64,000 nt of DNA from contig CAZSDP010000002.1 of NCBI GenBank assembly GCA_964605665.1, positions 124,001-188,000 of the forward strand, given 5' to 3'. The position numbers were made by a program, and so were the translations under genes. This DNA comes from CAZSDP01 sp964605665. Lineage in GTDB: Bacteria; Planctomycetota; UBA8108; UBA1146. Every line of letters starts with the position of its first letter. Position 1 is the stretch's first letter. Of the stretch, positions 26,105 through 34,417 are shown piece by piece. Under the pieces are notes generated by a model, which did no database searches, had not been told where the DNA came from, and worked only from the letters and a program-made list of their open reading frames with translations.

Positions 26105-29100
26105 TCAGGGGGTGAACTGGATCACTCCGTCGATAAGGATCGGCTCCTGTTCTTGCGACTGATTGAACACGACCCGATTCTCGACCGGTGGGACTCCCAA
26201 GGTGCCATCCCAATTGAGAGTGACTGAGGCCCCGTTGAGATTACCTGCGAGGAACGAGGGGTTGCTTTGGAAGACGATCCTCGCCCACTCGACGGTCGAG
26301 GTGGCGGTGATCGTGCTCGTCTGTTGGAACGAGAAGATAACGCCGAAGGTATAGCCACCTCCCGGGATCGGCGTGGCGACGTAGAAGTCGGCTCCCATCC
26401 CGCCGTTGAGGCCGACCAACCCAGCCCCTTCGAATACGTCGACAGCGACGAGCTGCTGATTGCTGAAGTTGATTCCGCCCGACATCCCTTGGATTTCACT
26501 GGGAGCCGCTGAGGAAGTTTGACTCGCTGGCTCGGCGATATTGAGGGAGACCTCGAAGGTGGCAGCACCGGTCAAGGTGTTGTAGGGCACGGTCACTCCA
26601 GGAATCGCGAACTCGAATGCATTTCGTACCTCGATTTCGATCACCGTGCTCGATTGACCGACCGAGTTCGATGCGGTCACGGTGTAGGAGGTCACCGGCT
26701 GCTCTGCGATTGGAATCCCCGTGATGCGTCCATCCACGACATTGATGTTCAGTCCGGCAGGGAGGCTTGGAGTGACGCTGTAACTCGTCGCACTTCCTCC
26801 GGTGAGGCTGGGAACATTGGGAACGATCGGTAGGCTCGGGGCATAGACCGCCATCGGATCTGAATAGCTGAGCCCAGAGGGGGCCATCGGCCCCGTCGAG
26901 GTGTCGAGGATGGTGATCGTCGCCTCAGAAGGGGTCCCGAGAATCGCTCCCGTTGCACCGATAAGCACGATCTCGACCGTTTCGTCCGCTTCGGCAAACG
27001 CGTCGGTCAGCGGATTGATGGCGATGAAGGCCGATGTCGAGCCCGCTGAAATCGCGATCGGGCTCATCGAAATCGAGTAGTCGACACCGACTTGGGCCGT
27101 ACCAGCGAGGGCGAATTCCACCGAGATGTTGCTCGTGGAAGGAGTGGAAAGTTGAACCGCCATGAAGACCGCCGGGTCCCCTTCGCTGACGACAATCCCA
27201 CCTCCCAAGATTTGTACCGTTGGAAGAGAAGCCTCGGTGATCGATACCGTCACGGAATCCAAAGAACCGATCACCGCTCCAGGTGCGGAGAGAAGGGTGA
27301 CGATGACGGTTTCCGTTCCCTCAGCGATCGAATCCACCAGCGGTTCGATGGTGATGACTCCGGTGGTCGATCCAGCGGGGATCGTCACCGGACTGGCGGT
27401 CACAAGGTAATCCAAGCCGTCGGTTGCCGTGCCTCCGACCGTGAAGGTCACATCGATTGGCGCAGGCGCGGGTGCATCGAGATTGACCAGGAGATCGAAA
27501 GGCACTCCACCTTCGAGAACACTGCCACCGCCGAAGAGCTCCACGACAATTGGCGCGATTTCATCGATGACAACTGTTTGGGTGTTACTCGATCCGATCG
27601 TCGCCCCATTCGCGCTGGTCAAAGTGACGATAACGGTCTCAGTGCCCTCGAGAATTCCCTCGTCGATCGGTTCGATGGTGATCGGCGTCGAGAGTTGACC
27701 CGCTGGTATGGTGACTGGATTCGCTGGCGGAGCAAAGTCGACTCCGGGGGAAGCGGTTCCGGTGAGATCGAAGAAGACTTGCACCGCAGTGGTGGAAGCT
27801 GCGGAGAGGGTCACGGTGAGGTTGACAGGACCACTTCCTTCGAGAATCGTCGTGCCGCCGAAAATTTCCACGGTGGGCAGGATCGTACTGGGGTCTTCGA
27901 CCGTGATCGAAGCAGAGGTTGAGAGTCCGAGTGTGGCACCGACTGCACTGGTGAGCAGAACCTCGATGCTCTCCGGGCCCTCCGGATCGCCGTCAGAAAT
28001 GAGATCGATGGGAAGATCGACGGAGAGAGTCCCAGCGGGAATGGTGAGAGGACTACTCGGAGCGAGATAGTCGTTTCCTGCGGTGGCAGTGCCCCCCAAG
28101 CTAAAGCTGACGATCGCGTCCACCGCTGAAATGGTGTTGAGAGCGATGGAGAGAGTCACGGAACCGGCATCCTCTGCAACGGTGATGCCTCCCCCGAAAA
28201 TTTCGACGGTGGGTGCGGGATCAACCTCTCCGAGCGTGATGAGAACGGTGTCGATCGCTCCGATGGTGAATCCTGTTCCTGGGACCAAGATCAACTCGAT
28301 CGTCTCGTCTCCTTCGAAGATGGCATCTTCGATGAGAGTGACTTCAAAGCTGCGGGTCGTGTCTCCCGGAGCAAAGGTCTGAGTTGTGAGAGCGGTAAAG
28401 TCGACTCCTGGCGTTGCGGAGCCGGAGAGGGTGGCGGTCACTTCCACTGCGGTACTCGACGGACGGTCGAGCATCACTTCGACGAGGAGGGTCCCTGAGC
28501 TTTCCGTGGTCGACAACGCACTGCTCGTGAAGGACGCTGCGGGAAGGGGATCATCTTCAACGATCGTCAAGGTGTGGGTTTCGGGGGTACCCAAAGTCGC
28601 CCCAACCGGATTCACCAGAGTGAGAATGAGCGTCTCATCTTCTTCAGAAGTGAGATCGTCGACGAGGGTGACCGGAAGGTTGGCAGTCGCGGCACCAGCG
28701 GGAATCACGATCGTGGCGGGAATCGAAGTGTAGTCGAGTGAGTCTTGAGCAGTTCCAGAGACCTGCAGATCGACGGTCACATCGGTGACCTGGAGTCCAC
28801 TCAAAATCAGTTCGATCGAAACAGATCCGCTACCTTCCGTTGCTGAAGAACTGGCCAGTACAAATGACACTTCCGGCCGACTTGAGGGAGTGACGGTGAG
28901 CGCCAGATCGAAGCTGATCGAGCCTCCAACATTGGTGGCGGTGATCGTGTAGGTCGTGGGTAGTGCTGGATCGGTGGGGGTTCCGGAGATGATGCCGGAG
29001 GTCGAGTCGATCGACAGTCCCTGCGGAAGTGCGGGGGAGACGGTGTACTCATCGACCAGGCCGCTCCCCAGAGTCGGAGTGATTGTGACCGGAACACCCA

Positions 29101-29311
29101 CGGTCAGAGGGCCAGGATCGAGATAGGAGAGCCCCGTCGGTGGAGACACGGCTACGGGGCCTCCTCCACCCCCGCCTCCGCCACCGCAGCTCGCGAGAAG
29201 GCACGCGATGATCAGGAGGGGTAGCGATCTCAGCAGCTGCCAAGAAGCCTTGAATACCGAAAAATGAGTTCGCGAACGGTTGGAACGATCGTCTTGAATT
29301 GGGGAGGTCAT
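26105..29311 (-). CDS. Surface lipoprotein with six Calx-beta repeats and cohesin-like C-terminus
   Basis: The ATG at 29311 (GGAG upstream) gives 1068 residues beginning with a lipoprotein signal, LLASC followed by nine Gly. Next is a putative-Ig (He_PIG) module (LPQGLSIDSTSGIISGTPTD), then six Calx-beta repeats. They are recognisable by SxxEGSG starts and DDxxPEGxE/ITVxD ends. A second putative-Ig module (LPAGLNINVVDGRITGIP) follows, and the protein ends in a beta-rich domain of about 170 residues that resembles a cohesin. Calx-beta repeats bind calcium and occur in adhesins. A longer frame to 29434 exists but lacks a ribosome site. It is probably an outer-surface adhesin or matrix protein. 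Confidence 0.87.
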   Translation of the reverse strand: MTSPIQDDRSNRSRTHFSVFKASWQLLRSLPLLIIACLLASCGGGGGGGGGPVAVSPPTGLSYLDPGPLTVGVPVTITPTLGSGLVDEYTVSPALPQGLSIDSTSGIISGTPTDPALPTTYTITATNVGGSISFDLALTVTPSSRPEVSFVLASSSATEGSGSVSIELILSGLQVTDVTVDLQVSGTAQDSLDYTSIPATIVIPAGAATANLPVTLVDDLTSEEDETLILTLVNPVGATLGTPETHTLTIVEDDPLPAASFTSSALSTTESSGTLLVEVMLDRPSSTAVEVTATLSGSATPGVDFTALTTQTFAPGDTTRSFEVTLIEDAIFEGDETIELILVPGTGFTIGAIDTVLITLGEVDPAPTVEIFGGGITVAEDAGSVTLSIALNTISAVDAIVSFSLGGTATAGNDYLAPSSPLTIPAGTLSVDLPIDLISDGDPEGPESIEVLLTSAVGATLGLSTSASITVEDPSTILPTVEIFGGTTILEGSGPVNLTVTLSAASTTAVQVFFDLTGTASPGVDFAPPANPVTIPAGQLSTPITIEPIDEGILEGTETVIVTLTSANGATIGSSNTQTVVIDEIAPIVVELFGGGSVLEGGVPFDLLVNLDAPAPAPIDVTFTVGGTATDGLDYLVTASPVTIPAGSTTGVITIEPLVDSIAEGTETVIVTLLSAPGAVIGSLDSVTVSITEASLPTVQILGGGIVVSEGDPAVFMAVQLSTPSTSNISVEFALAGTAQVGVDYSISMSPIAISAGSTSAFIAINPLTDAFAEADETVEIVLIGATGAILGTPSEATITILDTSTGPMAPSGLSYSDPMAVYAPSLPIVPNVPSLTGGSATSYSVTPSLPAGLNINVVDGRITGIPIAEQPVTSYTVTASNSVGQSSTVIEIEVRNAFEFAIPGVTVPYNTLTGAATFEVSLNIAEPASQTSSAAPSEIQGMSGGINFSNQQLVAVDVFEGAGLVGLNGGMGADFYVATPIPGGGYTFGVIFSFQQTSTITATSTVEWARIVFQSNPSFLAGNLNGASVTLNWDGTLGVPPVENRVVFNQSQEQEPILIDGVIQFTP

Positions 29312-29728
29312 CTTTTCTCCAGCGATAAAAGAGGCGATTCCTCGATATGTACTCTCAGAACTGGTCTGGTAACGGTGGTCCTGTTGGCGGTATCTACTGC
29401 TCAGGAAGGCCATTCTCAGCAGAATGGCCCCCAAGGATACCGCGCGGACAGAGGAGGGAGTCCTCCAGCCTAACCCCCAGTTTGAAGCCTAATGGCGATG
29501 ATTTCTACCGGTTCCTCAGTTTCTTGGGGGGGTGGGATGGCAGCTGCCATTGACGCCGTTGAGGTAGGAACCTAAGATCCTTGCCGCGAATTTCACAGAG
29601 TATGGGCGAACCTCGGCCTTCTGAAGCCGGTGGCGTGCATACCGATTCGGCCAAGCGGGTGACCGCCCCGTCCTTTTCTTCCCGAAACATTCCAGACGGG
29701 CTACTGCCACGTCGAGGAGGAACGAATC
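29312..29728. other. Divergent intergenic region
   Basis: These 417 bp separate the divergent Calx-beta lipoprotein and TPR/alpha-CTD genes and presumably hold both promoters. No RNA gene or supported open frame is visible. Confidence 0.45.
29714..29720 (+). promoter_or_regulatory. Ribosome binding site fixing a GTG start
   Basis: GAGGAGG lies 8 nt before the GTG at 29729, a near-ideal Shine-Dalgarno. It decides that the TPR/alpha-CTD protein starts at this GTG and not at a later ATG. Confidence 0.8.
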
Positions 29729-31027
29729 GTGGACGATTCTTCGAAGACTGAAGAGATGTCGATCCCTCTCGAGAGTTTGATTCTCGAAGGCGAGATGAAC
29801 AGCGACTTTTACGCGCGGGCTCGCAGTGAAGCGATGTCGCGCAGAATGGTGGAGGAGGAGCTCGAGGCTCTGCTCGCGCACGTCGGTTCCGATCCGGTGC
29901 GGCGCGGTGCGGTTCTCGACTTCTTAGGAAGACGGGAAGAGGCGCTGGAGGTCTTGGCCAGCGATCCTTCAAATCCATTTGCCACCCATCTTCGGGGCAA
30001 GCTGCTCATTGAGATGGGCCTTGCGAAGAGCGCTTTGCCAGTTCTCGAAGCAGGTTGGTCGCAGCACGGTGCCACCGTTCCGGCGATCGGCGCACTGTTG
30101 GTCGAAGCAAAGATCTGCACTGACGATGTCGACGGCGCGCATGAATTGTTCGACAAGCTCAGTATGCCTGCCGATCACCACCGAGTGCGATACTTGAAGG
30201 GTTTGGTTGCCCAGGAGAACGGCGATTATTCAGAAGCGCTGGAGCACTACAGTGCTGCAGCTGCGGAAGAACCCCGAGAGACTCGCTACCAGTTCCGATT
30301 GGGATATCTCCACTCTCTGCACGGTGAGGACGAAGCGGCGATCCAAGCATATGAGATGTGTCAGCGCAACGCGCCGATCTACGCTCATGCGATGCTCAAC
30401 CTCGGGGTTCTCTACGAAGATGCAGAGCGTTACGAGGATGCGATCATGTGCTATCGCATGGTTTTGCAGTCGAATCCGGAGCATGAGCGCGCGGCGCTCT
30501 ATTTGTCCGATGCTCAGGCTTCCCTCGATATGTACTACGATCGCGACAAGGAGAAGGAAAACGTACGCCGGCAGCAGTTACTGCAGATTCCGATTACAGA
30601 CTTCGAGTTGTCGGTGCGGAGTCGTAACTGTCTCGCCAAGATGAACATTCATACCCTTGGTGATTTGATCCAGAAGAGTGAAGCTGAACTTCTGAGTTAT
30701 AAGAACTTCGGAGAAACGTCTCTCTCGGAGATCAAACGGATTCTCGCCCAGAAGAACTTCCGACTCGGAGAGGGGAAGCGAGACGACTATGCTCACACTG
30801 CCCTTCCCGATGGTGAGCATGCGAAGATTCTGGGTGAGCCAGTGAGCTTGTTGGAGCTGTCGAGCCGTAGTCAGCGTTGCATGGATCGCCTGGGGATCGA
30901 AAGCCTAGGAGATCTCGTCAAGCGGAGCGAGCTCGAGCTGATCAATCAGAAGAACTTTGGAGTCACTTCTCTCAATGAGGTGAAGCGAAAGTTGAACGAG
31001 CGAGGCCTCAGCCTCGCGAGTGGCTAG
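29729..31027 (+). CDS. TPR protein with two RNA polymerase alpha-CTD-like domains
   Basis: The protein has 432 residues. Residues from about 60 to 280 form TPR repeats (LGYLHSLHGEDEAAIQAYEM, LGVLYEDAERYEDAIMCYRM). Two copies of the RNA polymerase alpha C-terminal domain follow: ELSVRSRNCLAKMNIHTLGD with KNFGETSLSEIK, and ELSSRSQRCMDRLGIESLGD with KNFGVTSLNEVK. Both keep the Arg equivalent to the DNA-contacting Arg265 of E. coli alpha and the helix-hairpin-helix NFGxxSLxE. The usual alpha N-terminal assembly domain is absent. The gene ends inside the start of ruvA (8-bp overlap). It may bind DNA or RNA polymerase as a regulator. Similar proteins occur in planctomycetes, but I know of no defined role. 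Confidence 0.88.
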   Translation: MDDSSKTEEMSIPLESLILEGEMNSDFYARARSEAMSRRMVEEELEALLAHVGSDPVRRGAVLDFLGRREEALEVLASDPSNPFATHLRGKLLIEMGLAKSALPVLEAGWSQHGATVPAIGALLVEAKICTDDVDGAHELFDKLSMPADHHRVRYLKGLVAQENGDYSEALEHYSAAAAEEPRETRYQFRLGYLHSLHGEDEAAIQAYEMCQRNAPIYAHAMLNLGVLYEDAERYEDAIMCYRMVLQSNPEHERAALYLSDAQASLDMYYDRDKEKENVRRQQLLQIPITDFELSVRSRNCLAKMNIHTLGDLIQKSEAELLSYKNFGETSLSEIKRILAQKNFRLGEGKRDDYAHTALPDGEHAKILGEPVSLLELSSRSQRCMDRLGIESLGDLVKRSELELINQKNFGVTSLNEVKRKLNERGLSLASG

Positions 31028-31613
31028 TCGCTCAGTGTACGAGCATCTCGCTGGAACACTGGAGCGGATCGCTGGTGAGATCGCGGTGGTCGAGGTCGCG
31101 GGGGTCGGGTATCGGCTCAGGGTCCCCAACTCGACCGCCCAGACTCTTCGTGCGGGCTGTTCAGTCAAGCTCTTCGTGACCCACCGCTTCCAAAACGAAG
31201 TCTTTCATCTCTACGGTTTCGCTTCGCGCGAAGAGCGTGAGGTTTTCGACCGTGTCTGCTCGGTGACTGGGGTTGGTCCCGCAATTGGCCTCGCCATTCT
31301 CAGCTCGCTCCCCATCGATCAATTTCGCGAGGTGGTCCTACGGGGGGAAACAAAAGCCCTCGAGAAGATCAAAGGGGTGGGGAAAAAGACCGCGCAACGC
31401 CTGATCCTTGAATTGCGCGGCGTGCTCGAGGAGTCCGACCTCTGCCCAACGGAGACCACCGCGCGGTCAGGCCCTGCTGAGGATGCGGTGAAGGCGTTGA
31501 TCTCCCTCGGGTTTCATAGCTCTGAAGCGGAATCACGAGTTCGCGTGGCGATCGAAGCCTCGGCTGAGAGCTTGAGCGTTGCCGAGTTGGTACGCATCGC
31601 CACCCGCGGCTGA
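31020..31613 (+). CDS. ruvA: Holliday junction branch migration protein RuvA
   Basis: The 197-residue protein has the three RuvA parts. An OB-fold comes first (AGTLERIAGEIAVVEVAGVGYRL), then two helix-hairpin-helix motifs (VTGVGPAIGLAIL and IKGVGKKTAQRLILEL). The C-terminal domain III (AVKALISLGFHSSEAESRV) contacts RuvB. The tetramer binds the four-way junction and loads RuvB. I give the GTG at 31020; a GTG at 31035 yields MYEHLAGTLERI, closer to typical RuvA starts, and neither has a strong ribosome site. It overlaps the upstream gene by 8 bp, so translation is probably coupled. ruvB and ruvC are not in the window. Confidence 0.93.
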   Translation: MASRSVYEHLAGTLERIAGEIAVVEVAGVGYRLRVPNSTAQTLRAGCSVKLFVTHRFQNEVFHLYGFASREEREVFDRVCSVTGVGPAIGLAILSSLPIDQFREVVLRGETKALEKIKGVGKKTAQRLILELRGVLEESDLCPTETTARSGPAEDAVKALISLGFHSSEAESRVRVAIEASAESLSVAELVRIATRG

Positions 31614-32250
31614 TTGACGCTGACCGGGGCTGAGCTGTCGACTCGAGATCTCCGATCGCTTCTTTGAACAGGATCGTGCCGTGACTGTCCCGCTGACCGG
31701 CCCGGAAGCTAGGGAATAATCGGAGTTTAAGTCAGTTTATACCGGTTCTGGCCTCGGCCCCTCCCCGATGATAAACTGGGTACTTGGAGAGAAAAAATCT
31801 CTCCACGGGTTCGGGCTCCATGGTGATCACAATTTTTATCGTGATATCGCCGCAGGAGTCGATGCTCCCGATCCTCAATCGCGCTGGGGCCCGGTCGCTG
31901 GTGTTCCCCTTCGCGGTCAGGGATCTGGAGAAGAAATCCGGAGATGCGACGGCTGCAGCTGTTTCGGCCGCAATGGTGACTGCCGCAATGGTGACGGTCG
32001 CAATGGTGACGGTCGCAATGGTGACGGTCGAGATCGTCAGGATGTCGCGCTCTGAGCTCTTCCCCATCCCCAAAACTAGGTGTGTGTGACCCGAGGTGGG
32101 ACCCGGGTCTGGTTCTGTTACCAGATCTGGAGACGACATGATCGGGATGGCCTTCGCTCAGCAGATGGCGAAGCCAACCCCGAAGGGTCGCAGGACTCGG
32201 TTTTTACTCCGATTCGTCGAGAAGACGAATCTGAGTAGGAAGGGACAGAG
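31614..32250. other. Intergenic region with short tandem repeat
   Basis: About 640 bp after ruvA without a supported gene. Frames on both strands cross the 15-bp repeat (31969-32028) and give low-complexity products; none has a convincing ribosome site. A small A-loop hairpin (GAGAG/CTCTC) lies near 31786-31803. Confidence 0.45.
31969..32028 (+). repeat. 15-bp tandem repeat, four copies
   Basis: Four consecutive copies of CGCAATGGTGACGGT; the first differs at its last three bases. Because 15 is a multiple of three, every frame stays open through it, which creates low-complexity open frames on both strands. Confidence 0.9.
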
Positions 32251-33606
32251 ATGTCACCTTGTGCGGTGGTTTCTAGAACATGGAGGCCTAGAACGCTCTC
32301 GACCGATCGGTCGCAGCTGTTCCTGGTGTTCGTGATCATGATCACCGCGTTTTGGGGGGGCTACACCGTTGAGGCGGATGAGGGTGAACTGACTGAAGAG
32401 AGTTCGTTGAGCTTGGCTGCAGTGTCAAGGACTGCGAACTCAGGGACCGTCCAGTTCAGTGCGGGGCGAATCGGTACCGAGGGCGACGTTTTTTCTCGTG
32501 CGTTCTCTCCGAACAGCTCCCCCCTCTGCCTCATCGGAAAATTCCCACAAGCCATTCCTTCCATCGCTCCGGTGACAACAGGTCAGAGTTGGACAGAGTG
32601 GAACTATCCAAGAGCTCTCGCCGAATCAGGGGTGGAGTTGCAGCGACGCGAGGTGAAGCCATATCGCGTCAGAGCTGCAGGACGCCAAAACCTAAAGCCA
32701 CCCTCGGGAGGATCACCAACTCCTGAAGTCAGCTCATCCTGGGCTTCAGTTGGCAGCGATGACTCTTCATACCTGCATTTCTCTGCGGAGGTCGGGCCCG
32801 AATCTGAGTCGCCGTTACTTTCGAGAGCAGAGATTTCCCCCGCTCTTCTCGATCTCCATCGACAGCACTCTCAGTTGCTCTGCACCTTGCGTCCCGGTCA
32901 TGGTCCAGGTGGAGAGATCCACCGAGACCTCTTTGAAATGCGTCCTGAGCCAGTCGATCTGCAGCTGCAAGCATTGAGTGCCTTGGGGGAGAAGTTCGCT
33001 TACCGGGAATTGCGACGCTACTTCCGAAGCAGTCTCCGCGATCAATTCGAAGCAGACCCGAGTATGGGGATGGAAGACTATTTGGATCGGAGATCGACGA
33101 TCGGACAGATCGGGCGACATGGCCGAGCTGAAGATATCGTCATCGATGAGCGAGTCACGGAGCTGCGGAACGAGTTCCTCGACGCGTCAGCGGAGAATCC
33201 AGAGCGGGATGTTCCAATCTTGCAGTGGGGGCCACTGATCCTCGATGACCGAGGGGGACTGAGCGTCGATGTCTTTGATCTCGAAGCAGAATCAGATCTC
33301 TCTCGCTTCGACCAGCTGGCGCTCGCACCCGATCGAGATCGGGTTGCCTTTGGCAGGGGATACGGCGAGAGCCTTCTCTTTCCTGAGGAGCCAGTCCAAT
33401 ATCGTTCGAACTTTAAGCTGAATCCTGATCTTCGCGAAGTGGGTCGAGACTGGAATTCCGCAATTGGAAAAGTCTCTGCTTCCGTTGAAATCGACTGGCG
33501 CGCAGAAGTTCTGGGAGCCCGCACTTACAGCGCTGAGTTGGGTGGATCGATCGATGGGGACGGACGCTACGGCGTCTTCGTCAATTTCGTGATCTACAGT
33601 CAGTAG
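32251..33606 (+). CDS. Exported or membrane-anchored protein of unknown function
   Basis: The 451-residue protein starts at ATG 32251 with AAGGGACAGAG just upstream. A basic leader is followed by one hydrophobic helix (about 22-40: SQLFLVFVIMITAFWGGYTV), suggesting a signal anchor or signal peptide. The rest is rich in Ser, Arg and Glu with no motif I recognise. The last 80 residues look beta-rich (KVSASVEIDWRAEVLGARTY). It is a lone gene between ruvA and tRNA-His. Confidence 0.65.
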   Translation: MSPCAVVSRTWRPRTLSTDRSQLFLVFVIMITAFWGGYTVEADEGELTEESSLSLAAVSRTANSGTVQFSAGRIGTEGDVFSRAFSPNSSPLCLIGKFPQAIPSIAPVTTGQSWTEWNYPRALAESGVELQRREVKPYRVRAAGRQNLKPPSGGSPTPEVSSSWASVGSDDSSYLHFSAEVGPESESPLLSRAEISPALLDLHRQHSQLLCTLRPGHGPGGEIHRDLFEMRPEPVDLQLQALSALGEKFAYRELRRYFRSSLRDQFEADPSMGMEDYLDRRSTIGQIGRHGRAEDIVIDERVTELRNEFLDASAENPERDVPILQWGPLILDDRGGLSVDVFDLEAESDLSRFDQLALAPDRDRVAFGRGYGESLLFPEEPVQYRSNFKLNPDLREVGRDWNSAIGKVSASVEIDWRAEVLGARTYSAELGGSIDGDGRYGVFVNFVIYSQ

Positions 33607-33883
33607 GGCACTCAATCTCTTCTTGCCAATTCACTGGGTACCACTTTTCTAGGTACCGCTTCTCTAGGAAACACCCGAACATCAGCAGATGGTGCGGACC
33701 GCAGTTGCAGGAGCATTTTCGATGCTTTCCTGCCACCGCGGTTCTCATCGGTGAGATCGCGACGTTGTTCGGATTGGGGTGGTCTTCCGGGAGAACAGGC
33801 CCACTGTTTCCAACCCGATGTCGGCATCCAGTGGCAGTTGTTCCGAACGCATAAGCTCTTGTCGACCAAGAAGAGAGGGAAAA

Positions 33884-33961
33884 TGGGGTGAGTGGAGGGG
33901 CTCGAACCCTCGGCCTCCAGAACCACAATCTGGCGCTCTAGCCTGCTGAGCTACACCCACC
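33884..33961 (-). tRNA. tRNA-His (anticodon GUG)
   Basis: The minus strand folds as a cloverleaf with acceptor stem GTGGGTG/CACTCAC (one G-U pair) and D arm GCTC...GAGC. Anticodon stem CCAGA/TCTGG encloses TTGTGGT (anticodon GTG, genomic 33924-33926), and the T arm is GAGGG-TTCGAGC-CCCTC. The discriminator is C and a G is encoded at position -1, both hallmarks of histidine tRNA. CCA is encoded. Confidence 0.97.
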
Positions 33962-34320
33962 ACAGAAATCTTCCCAAGGTCGGAGCACTTTTCACGATCG
34001 CTGGCGGTCGTCGCAGCCACGATCGTCAAAGTGGGTCCGGGATCTTCGCGATGCGGGTGGGGTGTGTCAACAGCGTTCGGGGCGGAGATCTGGCGATCGA
34101 CGAAAACGGCCTGGAGCTACAACGGATGGCGGTTTGTAAATCTCGCCCTATTGGGGGACCAGAGCCGGCCCAGGCAGTCCCATCGCAGCGAGTCGCTACC
34201 GAATCCTGGTCGATCAACGTACCGAGATGTACTTGAAGGAGCGGCTTCTCGATGGGGGACGTTGAGCCCGTGGAGTGGAAGAGGAGTTCGGGCCGACTGT
34301 TTCCTGAATGACCCTACGGA

Positions 34321-34357
34321 AAAAAAAGAGGAGTGGACATGTGCACACGTCCACTCC
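34321..34357 (-). terminator. Intrinsic terminator of the giant Calx-beta gene
   Basis: GGAGTGGAC...GTCCACTCC forms a stem extended inward to the loop, 14 positions per arm with one mismatch. On the minus strand it is followed within a few bases by a run of seven or more T. It lies about 60 bp after the stop at 34418. This is the clearest Rho-independent terminator for a minus-strand gene in the window. Confidence 0.85.
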
Positions 34358-34417
34358 GACATCACCAGGTAGCACGCTCACGCACCAAGAGAAAGAGCGT
34401 ACCGAATTCTCAGGATT

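Larger units (their letters stand above)
33607..34417. other. Region with tRNA-His and a terminator, otherwise without genes
   Basis: About 810 bp. Apart from tRNA-His (33884-33961) and the terminator of the giant Calx-beta gene (34321-34357), I see no supported gene. GGTACC occurs twice near 33640-33656 as part of short palindromes. Confidence 0.5.

Noticed and set aside
27092..27922. A 276-residue plus-strand frame inside the Calx-beta lipoprotein gene
   Set aside because: Antisense shadow of a repetitive gene; Arg/Asp-rich and without motif or start signal.
31732..32139. Small proteins of 95-135 residues over the 15-bp repeat on both strands
   Set aside because: The frames stay open because of the repeat length; no ribosome site, and products are low-complexity.
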